Positions 48,279-57,090 of a stretch of DNA of 64,000 bases are shown one piece after another. The notes below the pieces were generated by a model. It was given only the letters and a program-made list of their open reading frames with translations. It ran no database searches and was not told the origin of the DNA. Made by a program: the position numbers and the translations under genes. Each line of letters starts with the position of its first letter. The stretch's first letter is position 1. This DNA comes from Uliginosibacterium flavum (GTDB lineage: Bacteria; Pseudomonadota; Gammaproteobacteria; Burkholderiales; Rhodocyclaceae). The DNA is taken from positions 186,001 to 250,000 of the forward strand of contig NZ_JBEWZI010000001.1 in NCBI RefSeq assembly GCF_040566545.1, given 5' to 3'.

Positions 48279-51017
48279 TTATGCCAATGCCCCGTGGCAT
48301 TGTTTGTATTTCTTGCCGGATCCACAGGGACATGGATCATTGCGGCCAACCCGCAACCCGGTATTTTCAAACGGCATCGGCTTTTTCTCGGCCGTTGCGG
48401 CGGTCGCCAACGCCTCTTCGTAATCTGCGTGCTGGTATTGCACATTGCTGACGCCCGGACGCACTTCGGCGGCTTCTTCGATCTGCTCTTCGGAACGGAT
48501 CTGCACGGTCATGAGCAGACGCACGACTTCGCTGCGCACCTGATCCAGCAGGGATTCAAAAAGCTGGAAAGCTTCGCGCTTGTATTCCTGTTTCGGATCT
48601 TTCTGGGCGTAGCCACGCAAATGGATGCCTTGGCGCAAGTGATCAAGCGCAGACAGATGCTCGCGCCAGTGCTGGTCGAGGCTATTGAGCATGACGTTGC
48701 GCTCGAAACCGGCCCAAGCTTCCGGGTTCACGTTTTTGACCTTGTCGACGTAAGCCTGATCGGCGACTTCAAGCACGCGCTTGAGCAGATCGTCATCAGA
48801 GAGGCTAGTCTCTTTTTTCGCCCACTCAGCGACCGGAATTTCCAGACCGTATTCAGCCTTGAGTGCCGTCTCGAAGCCCGCCAGTTTCCACTGCTCTTCA
48901 ACCGATTCCGCCGGCACATAAACACGGAAGAGTTCGACGATAACGCTTTGACGCATCGAGGTGATGGTCTCGGCGATGTCGGTAGCTTCCAGCAATTCAT
49001 TCCGCTGGTGGTAGATCACGCGACGCTGATCGTTGGCCACATCGTCATACTCAAGCAGTTGCTTGCGCATGTCGAAGTTGCGTTGTTCAACCTTGCGCTG
49101 AGCGGATTCGAGCGAACGATTGACCATGGCGGCTTCGATCGGCTCGCCCTCGGGCATCTTCAGACGCACCATGATCGCGTTCAGACGCTCGCCACCAAAG
49201 ATCTTCATCAGCGGATCTTCCAGCGACAGGTAGAAGCGGCTGGCGCCGGCGTCGCCCTGACGACCGGAACGGCCGCGCAACTGGTTGTCGATCCGGCGGG
49301 ATTCGTGGCGCTCCGTGCCTATGATCTTCAGACCACCTGCAGCCAGCACCTGCTCATGCACACTCTGCCATTCGTTGCGCAGCTTGGTGACCTTGTAGGC
49401 TTTCTCGCTATCGCTCAGCGCGGGATCTTCCTTGATCTGCGCGGTCTGCTTGTCGATGTTGCCGCCCAGCACAATGTCGGTACCACGGCCGGCCATATTG
49501 GTCGCAATCGTGATCACGCCAGGACGACCGGCCTCGGCCACGATCTCCGCTTCGCGCGCATGCTGTTTGGCATTGAGCACGTTGTGCGGCAGCTTCTCAC
49601 GGTTCAGCAAGTCGGACAGCAACTCGGAATTTTCAATCGAAGTGGTGCCGACCAGCACGGGCTGGCCGCGCAGATGACAATCCTTGATGTCGGCAATGAT
49701 CGCTGCGTGCTTTTCATTTGCGGTGCGATAGACCAGATCATTCATGTCGATCCGGATCATGTCCCGATGGGTCGGAACCACCACGGTTTCCAGCCCGTAA
49801 ATCGAGTGAAACTCGAAGGCTTCGGTATCCGCCGTACCGGTCATGCCGGCGAGCTTGCCGTACATGCGGAAGAAGTTCTGGAAGGTGATCGAGGCCAGGG
49901 TCTGGTTCTCGGAATTTATCTTCACGCCTTCCTTGGCTTCCACCGCCTGATGCAGGCCGTCGGACCAGCGGCGCCCCACCATCAGACGGCCGGTGAATTC
50001 ATCGACGATCACCACTTCATTGTTCTGCACCACATACTGCTGATCCTTGTGGAACAGCGAGTGCGCGCGCAGCGCTGCGTACAGGTGGTGAATCAGCAGG
50101 ATGTTGCCCGGCTCGTACAGGCTGGCGCCTTCGGTCAACAAACCCAGACGCACGAGAATTTCTTCGGCGTGATCGTAACCCTGCTCGGTCAGCAGCACCT
50201 GATGCTGCTTCAGATCGACCGTGTAGTCGCCCGGCACGGTAACCGGATCCTGCTCGGTGCCCTCACCCTTCTGCTCGGTGAGCAGCGGTGCGACGGCGTT
50301 AATCTTGACGTAGAGCTCGGTGTGATCTTCAGCCTGGCCAGAAATGATCAGCGGCGTGCGCGCTTCATCAATCAGGATCGAATCCACTTCATCGACGATG
50401 GCAAAGTTCAGACCGCGCTGGGCACGTTGCGGAACCTCATACACCATGTTGTCACGCAGGTAGTCGAAGCCGTATTCGTTGTTGGTACCGTAGGTGATGT
50501 CGCTGGCGTAGGCCGCGAGCTTTTCTTCCTGCGGCTGCTGCGAATAGATCACTCCCACGCTCATGCCAAGGAAGCGATAGATGCGCCCCATCCACTCGGC
50601 ATCGCGGCGAGCCAGATAATCATTCACCGTCACCACATGCACGCCCTTGCCGGTCAGTGCATTCAGATACACGGGCAGGGTCGCGGTCAGGGTCTTGCCC
50701 TCACCGGTGCGCATTTCGGCGATCTTGCCGTTATGCAGCACCATGCCGCCGACCATCTGCATGTCGAAGTGACGCATGCCATGCACGCGCACGCCGGCTT
50801 CGCGCACCACCGCAAAGGCCTCGGGCAGCAAGGCGTCAAGCGCCTCGCCCTGAGCCAGACGGGCTTTGAATTCAGCCGTCTTGCCGAGCAACTGCTCATC
50901 ACTCAGAGCCTGAATCTGCGGCTCCAAGGCGTTAATGGCACGCACTTTCTGCATGTACTGGCGGACTAGCCGATCATTGCGGCTACCGAACACTTTCTTG
51001 AGCAGGCCTTGGATCAT
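48279..51017 (-). CDS. secA: Protein translocase ATPase SecA
   Basis: A 912-residue motor that drives unfolded proteins through SecYEG. Walker A is GEGKT (105-109), then DYLARRDAEWMG, the DEVDSILID Walker B, TNNEYGFDYLRDNM, GGLKIIGTERHESRRIDNQLRGRSGRQGD (helicase-like motif, quoted in part), and a C-terminal zinc tail VGRNDPCPCGSGKKYKQCHG with the three Cys and His that bind SecB. Start at ATG 51017 (MIQGLLKKVFGSRND) is the family start. It lies divergent from dciA. Confidence 0.98.
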   Translation of the reverse strand: MIQGLLKKVFGSRNDRLVRQYMQKVRAINALEPQIQALSDEQLLGKTAEFKARLAQGEALDALLPEAFAVVREAGVRVHGMRHFDMQMVGGMVLHNGKIAEMRTGEGKTLTATLPVYLNALTGKGVHVVTVNDYLARRDAEWMGRIYRFLGMSVGVIYSQQPQEEKLAAYASDITYGTNNEYGFDYLRDNMVYEVPQRAQRGLNFAIVDEVDSILIDEARTPLIISGQAEDHTELYVKINAVAPLLTEQKGEGTEQDPVTVPGDYTVDLKQHQVLLTEQGYDHAEEILVRLGLLTEGASLYEPGNILLIHHLYAALRAHSLFHKDQQYVVQNNEVVIVDEFTGRLMVGRRWSDGLHQAVEAKEGVKINSENQTLASITFQNFFRMYGKLAGMTGTADTEAFEFHSIYGLETVVVPTHRDMIRIDMNDLVYRTANEKHAAIIADIKDCHLRGQPVLVGTTSIENSELLSDLLNREKLPHNVLNAKQHAREAEIVAEAGRPGVITIATNMAGRGTDIVLGGNIDKQTAQIKEDPALSDSEKAYKVTKLRNEWQSVHEQVLAAGGLKIIGTERHESRRIDNQLRGRSGRQGDAGASRFYLSLEDPLMKIFGGERLNAIMVRLKMPEGEPIEAAMVNRSLESAQRKVEQRNFDMRKQLLEYDDVANDQRRVIYHQRNELLEATDIAETITSMRQSVIVELFRVYVPAESVEEQWKLAGFETALKAEYGLEIPVAEWAKKETSLSDDDLLKRVLEVADQAYVDKVKNVNPEAWAGFERNVMLNSLDQHWREHLSALDHLRQGIHLRGYAQKDPKQEYKREAFQLFESLLDQVRSEVVRLLMTVQIRSEEQIEEAAEVRPGVSNVQYQHADYEEALATAATAEKKPMPFENTGLRVGRNDPCPCGSGKKYKQCHGALA

Positions 51018-51177
51018 TTTGTATTTATTGAGAAAAAGCGGCAAAACGGGCATTCTAACATGCAGCCCACCCACAAGCCCGCTAACGATGCGGACCCGAC
51101 CCCATTCATGCTTGCAGGCTTGCGTTAAGGCAAACCCGCTCTCCTCCTGAACTTCTGCTCATGTTGGGCTTCTTTCC

Positions 51178-51621
51178 ATGGCCACAAGCCCTATCAACAA
51201 ACTATTCCGCCAGTCGGAAGTTCTCTCCCGCCTGCAGGACCACGCGAATCGCCTGATCCGTCTGCAACGCAAGCTGGATGCAGCCCTGCCTGCGTCCTCG
51301 CGCGGCGCGGCGCAAGTCGCCAATTTGCTGGATGGAGAGTTGATCCTGCACGCCACCTCACCCGTAATGGCTACGCGCCTCAAACTCGGCCTGCAAACGC
51401 TGAAGGCCAATCTGCAGGCGGCAGGCGAACCGGTTCAGTCGATCACGGTAAAGGTTCGCGTCAATCCCTTTCTGGGCAAGGCGGAGGCCGACGAAGTGAA
51501 AGTCCGCCCGATTGGCGAAGGCGGCCGGGAGGCCTTGCTCCATCTGAGTGAAGGACTCGAAGCGGATGATCCGCTGGCCAAGGCGCTGAAGCGCATCGTG
51601 GAAAGAAGTGCGAAAAAATAA
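51178..51621 (+). CDS. dciA: DciA-family protein (DUF721), replicative helicase operator
   Basis: A 147-residue protein with the DUF721 core (LLDGELILHATSPVMATRLKLGL). DciA loads or stimulates DnaB helicase at replication initiation in bacteria without DnaC. It is divergent from secA and near lpxC, the usual betaproteobacterial position. Its N-terminal part is helical and basic. The stop codon TAA shares its last A with the first unit of a long 7-bp repeat array. Confidence 0.88.
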   Translation: MATSPINKLFRQSEVLSRLQDHANRLIRLQRKLDAALPASSRGAAQVANLLDGELILHATSPVMATRLKLGLQTLKANLQAAGEPVQSITVKVRVNPFLGKAEADEVKVRPIGEGGREALLHLSEGLEADDPLAKALKRIVERSAKK

Positions 51622-51702
51622 GTGCTGAGTGCTGAGTGCTGAGTGCTGAGTGCTGAGTGCTGAGTGCTGAGTGCTGAGTGCTGAGTGCTGAGTGCTGAGT
51701 GC
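51621..51702. repeat. 7-bp tandem repeat (AGTGCTG x11.7)
   Basis: Eleven perfect copies of AGTGCTG plus AGTGC, starting on the last base of the dciA stop codon. It is the longest array in the window. Shorter inverted matches (CTCAGCACTCCGCCGCAGGC) occur at 51857-51876 and 61048-61067. Confidence 0.97.
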
Positions 51703-51735
51703 GCGGGCAGCATATTCCGGGAGCCGCGCCTAGTA

Positions 51736-51835
51736 AGCCTCTTCAGCATACCAATCCGAAGATTAGCTCGCGCATTGGTTCTGCAACACACCCTCCCGAA
51801 GATGCTTACTAGGCGCACCTCTGCAAACGAGCCCA
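51736..51835. repeat. Dispersed palindromic repeat, degenerate copy at 51.8 kb
   Basis: GTAAGCCTCTTCAGCATACC, then CCCGAAGATGCTTACTAGGC and GCACCTCTGCAAACG. The outer pieces (GTAAGC / GCTTAC with CTAG) are inverted copies of each other. Confidence 0.55.
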
Positions 51836-51893
51836 CTCAGCACTCAGTCCTCATTGCTCAGCACTCCGCCGCAGGCGGGCAGCTCAGCACTTT

Positions 51894-52082
51894 TTACAGA
51901 ATTGGCGCAATCAGCCGTTCGAGAATGAACAGCGCCATGAAGACCAGCGCCACCACCACACCATAGCGGAACAAATTCCAGGCCCAGGTGAAGTAATGCT
52001 TCTGGCGCGAGAGGATGCCCAGCCCCACGCACAGCGCTATCGCCAGCAGCAGCAAGAGGCCGATTGCGCGCAGGATCAGCAT
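51894..52082 (-). CDS. Small two-helix membrane protein downstream of lpxC
   Basis: A 62-residue protein, almost all in two hydrophobic segments (LRAIGLLLLLAIALCVGLGI and LFRYGVVVALVFMALFILE) joined by a basic loop with SRQKHYFTWAW. Its ATG overlaps the lpxC stop by one base (TGATG), so it is translationally coupled to lpxC. Function unknown; short conserved membrane proteins occur in this position in related genomes as far as I recall. Confidence 0.8.
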   Translation of the reverse strand: MLILRAIGLLLLLAIALCVGLGILSRQKHYFTWAWNLFRYGVVVALVFMALFILERLIAPIL

Positions 52083-53005
52083 CAGGCGAAGGCCATTTGA
52101 ATGGTGAGCTGGCCGCGCAGGGTTTCGGGCAGCACGGCATCGTCTTCGAAGGTAACGATCTCCCAGGCGTCCTTGTCTTCCAGCAACACGCGCAGGATCT
52201 GGTTGTTCAGCGCATGGCCGGCCTTGTTGGCAACGTAATGGGCCAGCAGCGGATGGCCGCACAGATACAGATCACCAATCGCATCGAGGATCTTGTGCTT
52301 CACGAACTCATCGTCGTAGCGCAGGCCGTCGGCGTTCAGCACCTTGTATTCATCCAGCACGATGGCGTTATCCAGACTGCCGCCCTGCGCCAGCCCCATA
52401 CCGATCAGCACTTCAAGATCCTGCACGAAACCGAAGGTGCGGGCGCGCGCCACGTCCCGGGCATACTGCTGGGAGGCGAAATCAACGGTGATGTCGGTCG
52501 CGGTATTGTCGATGGCCGGATGGTTGAAGTGAATCGCAAAACTGAGCTTGAATCCGTCGTAAGGCAGCAGGCGCACGTACTTGTCGCCCTCGACATATTC
52601 GACGGCCTTCTTCACGCGCAGAAAACGCTTGGGCGCGTTCTGCACTTCGAAACCTACGGACTGCAGCAGGAACACAAAGGGCGCGGCGCTGCCATCGAAA
52701 ATCGGAATTTCCGGTGCATCGACATCCACATAGCAGTTATCCACGCCCAGCCCGGACAAGGCCGACATCAGATGCTCCACGGTACCGATCTTGGCGCCGT
52801 CCTTTTGCAGGCCTGAACACATGCGCGTATCAACCACGGCGTACGGATCGCAAGGCAACTCCACCGGCGGATCCAGATCCACGCGGCGGAACACGATGCC
52901 GGTATCGGGCGCAGCCGGGCGCAGGATCATTTCCACGCGGCGCCCGCCGTGCAGACCAATTCCGGTCGCCTTCACCACTGCCTTGAGGGTTCTTTGCCTG
53001 ATCAC
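52082..53005 (-). CDS. lpxC: UDP-3-O-acyl-N-acetylglucosamine deacetylase
   Basis: A 307-residue zinc enzyme, the committed step of lipid A synthesis. RTLKAVVKATGIGLHGGRRV is the usual start, with zinc ligands H78 (GTVEHLMSAL), H237 and D241 (HKILDAIGDL) and the catalytic H264 (NKAGHALNN), all at the positions of the E. coli enzyme. I start at GTG 53005, which gives the normal length and has AGGA about 8 bases upstream; the frame continues 32 codons further without a family match. Confidence 0.97.
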   Translation of the reverse strand: MIRQRTLKAVVKATGIGLHGGRRVEMILRPAAPDTGIVFRRVDLDPPVELPCDPYAVVDTRMCSGLQKDGAKIGTVEHLMSALSGLGVDNCYVDVDAPEIPIFDGSAAPFVFLLQSVGFEVQNAPKRFLRVKKAVEYVEGDKYVRLLPYDGFKLSFAIHFNHPAIDNTATDITVDFASQQYARDVARARTFGFVQDLEVLIGMGLAQGGSLDNAIVLDEYKVLNADGLRYDDEFVKHKILDAIGDLYLCGHPLLAHYVANKAGHALNNQILRVLLEDKDAWEIVTFEDDAVLPETLRGQLTIQMAFA

Positions 53006-53141
53006 TACCGATATCCTGTTGTTGTCTAACCAAGTTTTCACCTGAAGTTTAACATCGCCATGCCGACTGCCGGGCAGCGCAAGGGGGGATGGGTCCGACA
53101 TCGCTACCTATAATCAGGATAGTTGCCTCTCTGGAGTCATC

Positions 53142-53957
53142 ATGGCCAGCCAACCCATCCGTCCCGCTGCGGTCGCCGGTGTTTTTTACCCGGCCGATGC
53201 ACATACGCTCGCCGCCCAGGTGCAGAACCTGCTGGCCCACGCCACACCTGCCGGCCATCAGCCCGCGCCCAAGGCACTGATTGTGCCGCATGCCGGCTAC
53301 ATTTACTCCGGCCCGGTTGCTGCCAGCGCCTACGCACTACTGGAACCCCTGCGCGACGTGATCCGCCGCGTAATCCTGCTCGGCCCCAGTCATCGCGTCG
53401 GTTTTCAGGGCATCGCGCTGCCCAGTTGCGCCGCCTTTGCGACCCCGCTGGGACTGGTTGAAATCGACAGCGAAGCGGTATTCGCCATCGCGCAACATCC
53501 CGGCGTGATTTTCGAAGACCGTGCCCACGCACAGGAGCACGCGCTGGAAGTGCAACTGCCTTTCCTGCAGACCGTACTGGATCATTTCCGCATCCTGCCG
53601 TTAACGCTTGGCATGATCGACGCCAACACCACTGCAAATCTGCTCGACGCCCTGTGGGGCGGGCCGGAGACCCTGATTCTGGTTAGCTCCGACCTGTCGC
53701 ACTTCAATCCCTACGCAATCGCGCAGCGCGATGACCGGGCCAGCATCGATCAGGTACTGGCGCTGGAGCCTCCGCTGACGCACGAGCAGGCCTGTGGCGC
53801 CACCGGCATCAACGCCCTGCTGCTGGCGGCAAGCCGTCACAAGCTCTCACCGCGCCTGCTGGATTTGCGCAATTCGGGCGACACCGCCGGTGATCGCTCG
53901 CGTGTCGTCGGCTACGCGGCCGTCAGCTTCGTCCCCTCACTACACAATACGCACTGA
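53142..53957 (+). CDS. amrB: AmmeMemoRadiSam system protein B (Memo family)
   Basis: A 271-residue Memo-like protein: IRPAAVAGVFYPADAHTLAAQ at the start, LIVPHAGYIYSGPVAASAYALL with the first metal histidine, VILLGPSHRVGFQG, EHALEVQLPFLQTVL, and LVSSDLSHFNPYAIA. The His/Cys metal set of Memo-type dioxygenase-like folds is therefore mostly present. It opens a four-gene row with the A protein 14 bases downstream. The biochemical role of the AmmeMemoRadiSam trio is not established. Confidence 0.93.
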   Translation: MASQPIRPAAVAGVFYPADAHTLAAQVQNLLAHATPAGHQPAPKALIVPHAGYIYSGPVAASAYALLEPLRDVIRRVILLGPSHRVGFQGIALPSCAAFATPLGLVEIDSEAVFAIAQHPGVIFEDRAHAQEHALEVQLPFLQTVLDHFRILPLTLGMIDANTTANLLDALWGGPETLILVSSDLSHFNPYAIAQRDDRASIDQVLALEPPLTHEQACGATGINALLLAASRHKLSPRLLDLRNSGDTAGDRSRVVGYAAVSFVPSLHNTH

Positions 53958-53971
53958 CGAGGAATCCGCTC

Positions 53972-54538
53972 ATGCCTGATCGCGCCGAGCTTGCCCAACT
54001 CCCCGGCCCCCTGCTCCTCGCCCACGCTCGCGCCGCCATTGCCGCACAGCTCAGTCTGCCCGTCCCCTCTGTACCTGATCATCCCGCCTTGCACAACCCC
54101 GGCGCAAGCTTTGTCACCCTGACCCGCCAAGGCCAGTTGCGTGGCTGCATCGGTCACCTTGCGCCCGTCCAGACACTGGGCGCGGATGTTCGTGAAAACG
54201 CGCTGGCAGCCGCCTTCCGCGACCCGCGCTTTCCTCCGGTGAAAGCCGCTGAATGGCCCGAGATTGCCATCGAAGTCTCGGTACTCGGCCCGGCCACCTT
54301 CACCCACTGCCCAACCGAAGAAGACTGCCTGCGCCAGATCGTGCCCTTCGAAGACGGCGTCATCCTCATCAGCGGCTCACGCCGCGCCACCTTCCTGCCG
54401 CAGGTATGGGAGCAATTGCCCGACCCCCAGGAATTCATCGCCCACCTGCTGCAGAAAGCCGGTCTGCCTGTCGCCTTGTGGCCTTCGGACATGCAGCTGG
54501 GTCGCTATCAGGTGCAGAAATTCAAGGAAGAACCATGA
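53972..54538 (+). CDS. amrA: AmmeMemoRadiSam system protein A (AMMECR1 domain)
   Basis: A 188-residue AMMECR1 protein. It has GASFVTLTRQGQLRGCIGHL with the conserved LRGCIG motif, ADVRENALAAAFRDPRFPPV and VLGPATFTHCPTEEDCLRQI, then a C-terminal segment AGLPVALWPSDMQLGRYQVQKF. The stop overlaps the radical SAM start (ATGA). A pathway partner of the flanking genes; function unknown. Confidence 0.93.
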   Translation: MPDRAELAQLPGPLLLAHARAAIAAQLSLPVPSVPDHPALHNPGASFVTLTRQGQLRGCIGHLAPVQTLGADVRENALAAAFRDPRFPPVKAAEWPEIAIEVSVLGPATFTHCPTEEDCLRQIVPFEDGVILISGSRRATFLPQVWEQLPDPQEFIAHLLQKAGLPVALWPSDMQLGRYQVQKFKEEP

Positions 54539-55608
54539 ACCATCCGGCCCGCTGGTGGCACACGCTCCCGGACGGTCGCATCCAGTGCGACCTGTGCCCG
54601 CGCGACTGCCACCTGCATGAGGGCCAGCGCGGCGCCTGCTTCGTACGCGAACGCGTCGGCGACGCGATGGTGCTGAATACCTATGGCCGCAGCTCCGGCT
54701 TCTGCATTGATCCCATCGAGAAAAAACCGCTGAACCACTTCTATCCGGGCAGCAGCATCCTGTCCTTCGGCACCGCCGGCTGCAATCTGGCCTGCAAGTT
54801 CTGCCAGAACTGGGACATCTCCAAGTCCCGCGACATGGATCGGCTGATGGACGCCGCCTCGCCGCTGGCGATTGCCCGTGCCGCGCGCAATGTCGGCGCC
54901 ACCAGCGTCGCCTTCACCTACAACGACCCGGTGATTTTCGCCGAGTACGCCATCGACATCGCCGTGGAATGCCATGTCGAGAATGTACGCACCGTCGCGG
55001 TGACGGCGGGCTACATTCACGCCGAACCGCGCCGCGAGTTTTTCGCCGTAATGGACGCAGCCAATGTCGACCTGAAAGGCTTCAGCGACGAGTTTTACGT
55101 CAAGCTCTGTGGCGCCCATCTGGCCCCGGTCCTCGATACCCTGGTGTGGCTGAAACACGAAAGCCGGACCTGGCTGGAGATCACCACGCTGCTGATTCCC
55201 GGCGCCAATGACAGCGATGCCGAAATCACCGCCATGAGCCAATGGATCGCGCGCGAACTGGGGCCGGATGTACCCCTGCACTTCACCGCCTTCCACCCCG
55301 ACTACAAGCTCACCGACCGCCCGGCCACACCGCTCGCCACCGTACAGCGCGCTCGCCACATCGCCCGCAGCGAAGGCCTGCAGCACGTATACACCGGCAA
55401 CGTGCAGGACCCCGCTGGCGCCATCACCCACTGTGCGCACTGCGCCACACCCTTGATCGAACGCGATGGCTATGCAATCCTCAAATATCGCCTCACGCCT
55501 GAAGGCCTTTGTCCGGACTGCAGCACGCCGCTGGCTGGCCACTTCGCTGCGCAGGCAGGCAAATTCGGCAACCGCCGCATACCGATCCAATTGTCTGTAA
55601 ACCCATGA
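54535..55608 (+). CDS. amrS: AmmeMemoRadiSam system radical SAM enzyme
   Basis: A 357-residue radical SAM protein. The 4Fe-4S/SAM motif is GCNLACKFCQNW (C83, C87, C90; CX3CX2C). An N-terminal Cys cluster C18, C21, C25, C35 (CDLCPRDCHLHEGQRGACF) and a C-terminal CXXC pair of the type THCAHC...CPDC suggest a bound zinc ion or auxiliary cluster. The family resembles pyruvate formate-lyase activating enzymes. It is translationally coupled to the gene before and the hydrolase after it. Substrate unknown. Confidence 0.94.
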   Translation: MNHPARWWHTLPDGRIQCDLCPRDCHLHEGQRGACFVRERVGDAMVLNTYGRSSGFCIDPIEKKPLNHFYPGSSILSFGTAGCNLACKFCQNWDISKSRDMDRLMDAASPLAIARAARNVGATSVAFTYNDPVIFAEYAIDIAVECHVENVRTVAVTAGYIHAEPRREFFAVMDAANVDLKGFSDEFYVKLCGAHLAPVLDTLVWLKHESRTWLEITTLLIPGANDSDAEITAMSQWIARELGPDVPLHFTAFHPDYKLTDRPATPLATVQRARHIARSEGLQHVYTGNVQDPAGAITHCAHCATPLIERDGYAILKYRLTPEGLCPDCSTPLAGHFAAQAGKFGNRRIPIQLSVNP

Positions 55609-56300
55609 AACCGATGCACCTGCGCCACACCGACATCCGCATCCAGGCCGAGCGCGCCTGGCTGGACGCCTTGCTCACCTTCGCGCCGGACGTGCGTGGC
55701 CTGATCATCTGCGCCGCACCCTACATCGGCCACCTGCGCGGCTCACGCGACAATTACGCCTCCGGCATCCTGCACGAGGCAGGCTATGGCACGCTGCTGG
55801 TCAGCATGCTGACGCCCTACGAAGAGAGCCGCGACCCCGACGTGCGCTATGACGTGTCCCTGCTCGGCAACCGCCTGAACGCGCTGCTCACCTGGATCGA
55901 CCAGCAGGCGGGCCTGAGCGACATGCCACTGGGTCTGCAGGCCACCGGCACTGTGGTCGCCGCCAGCATCCGCCATCTGGTGCGCGAACCGCATCGCGTC
56001 AGCGCGCTGGTCAGCCGCGCCGGCCGGGCCGATCTGGCTGGTGCCGATCCGCTGCGCCGCCTGTCCGTACCGATCCTGCTGCAAGTACCCGGCGAAGCAC
56101 GCGACTTGCTCAAACCCAGCCAGCAGGCCTACGCACACCTGAGCGGCAACAAGCAATGGCACGAGATCAGCAATGCCAGCGCCGGCTTCATCGAACCCGG
56201 CGCCCTCGAATCCATTACCCGCGAAGCCTCTGACTGGTTTCTCCAACACCTGCCCGCCCGTCCGCTGCCACCGGCCGCTGAAGATACCCCGACCGCCTGA
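55605..56300 (+). CDS. Alpha/beta-hydrolase-like protein, apparently without catalytic triad
   Basis: A 231-residue protein with the fold of dienelactone-hydrolase-type enzymes (RGLIICAAPYIGHLRGSRDN, YASGILHEAGYGTLLVSMLT, RVSALVSRAGRADLAG, EPGALESITREASDWF). Where relatives have the nucleophile elbow (G-A-S-T-G) it reads LQATG with A113; the acid position after the strand LLQVPG reads E164-A165, and the histidine position before EPGAL reads A193. All three residues therefore seem replaced by alanine, by alignment from memory. It overlaps the radical SAM stop (ATGA), so it is coexpressed with the AmmeMemoRadiSam genes and may be a binding or scaffold protein. Confidence 0.8.
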   Translation: MKPMHLRHTDIRIQAERAWLDALLTFAPDVRGLIICAAPYIGHLRGSRDNYASGILHEAGYGTLLVSMLTPYEESRDPDVRYDVSLLGNRLNALLTWIDQQAGLSDMPLGLQATGTVVAASIRHLVREPHRVSALVSRAGRADLAGADPLRRLSVPILLQVPGEARDLLKPSQQAYAHLSGNKQWHEISNASAGFIEPGALESITREASDWFLQHLPARPLPPAAEDTPTA

Positions 56301-56371
56301 AGGCCCGCTGCGCCCTGTCTTGCAGGGCAGATCTGGCCTAGGCTGAAATAGGTATTTTCGAGGGGGTCGGC

Positions 56372-56890
56372 ATGATCTCCAGCGTGTCATCCGCCAGTGC
56401 CAGTTCCAGCTACGCATCCACTCCCGCGCAGGACAGCGCGCGCGCCAGCGCCTCGTCTGAGGTCTCCGGCAAGGAAAAATCCGTCGCCCAGCAAAAAGCC
56501 GACGAACGCACGATTGCCGCCCTCGCGGCTAGCGACCGCAAGGTGCGCGCCCACGAAGCCGCCCATATTGCTGCCGCGCAAGGCCTGGCCGTCAGCGGCG
56601 CCAGTTTCACCTACACCACAGGGCCCGATGGCAAACGCTATGCCGTGGGTGGCGAAGTCAGCATCGGCGCCAGCCCCGCCAACACCCCCACCGAAACCCT
56701 GCTCAAAGCCGCCAGCATCCGCCGCGCCGCGCTGGCACCAGTCGACCCTTCTGCGCAAGACCGTTCCGTCGCCGCCATGGCCGACCGCATGGGCGCCGAT
56801 GCACGCCTCGCCCTCAGCCGTGAACAAGCCGCTGCCTACACGCGCAACGAGCCCAGCCAAACCGGCGCCTTGCTCGATATAGCGGCCTGA
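56372..56890 (+). CDS. SprA-like putative metalloprotease (CJM1_0395 family)
   Basis: A 172-residue protein with a Ser/Ala-rich low-complexity start (residues 1-35) and a conserved core DRKVRAHEAAHIAAAQGLAV, where H61-E62-x2-H65 is an HExxH-like zinc motif, followed by FTYTTGPDGKRYAVGGEVSI. This matches a family annotated as SprA-related putative metalloprotease; protease activity is not proven. A ribosome site GAGGGGG precedes the ATG. It stands alone after the AmmeMemoRadiSam row. Confidence 0.85.
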   Translation: MISSVSSASASSSYASTPAQDSARASASSEVSGKEKSVAQQKADERTIAALAASDRKVRAHEAAHIAAAQGLAVSGASFTYTTGPDGKRYAVGGEVSIGASPANTPTETLLKAASIRRAALAPVDPSAQDRSVAAMADRMGADARLALSREQAAAYTRNEPSQTGALLDIAA

Positions 56891-56998
56891 AGAGCCGCAG
56901 CGCGCGGACTTCTTCAGCCCTCATTGCCGCACAGCGCCATCCGGCGGCCCTCTGCAAGCAGCCTGTCTGCACAAGTCCGCTCGGTGCGGCTGTATGGC
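56889..56998. repeat. Dispersed palindromic repeat, copy at 56.9 kb
   Basis: TGAAGAGCCGCAGCGCGCGG and ACTTCTTCAGC, then CGCCATCCGGCGGCCCTCTG, and CACAAGTCCGCTCGGTGCGG. Starts one base before the end of the SprA-like stop, i.e. the first arm overlaps the stop codon. Confidence 0.75.
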
Positions 56999-57090
56999 AT
57001 GCCGTGCATGAGACCGAAAACAATCCAGATTCCGCCCTGCCGCAAACAGCGCTATCCTCGCGTTTTTCATCCCGCCCGGAGCCTGCTCAC

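Noticed and set aside
48240..50969. 909-codon open frame on the plus strand opposite secA
   Set aside because: It is antisense to a clearly conserved SecA; the His/Gln-rich product is typical of the complement of GC-rich coding sequence.
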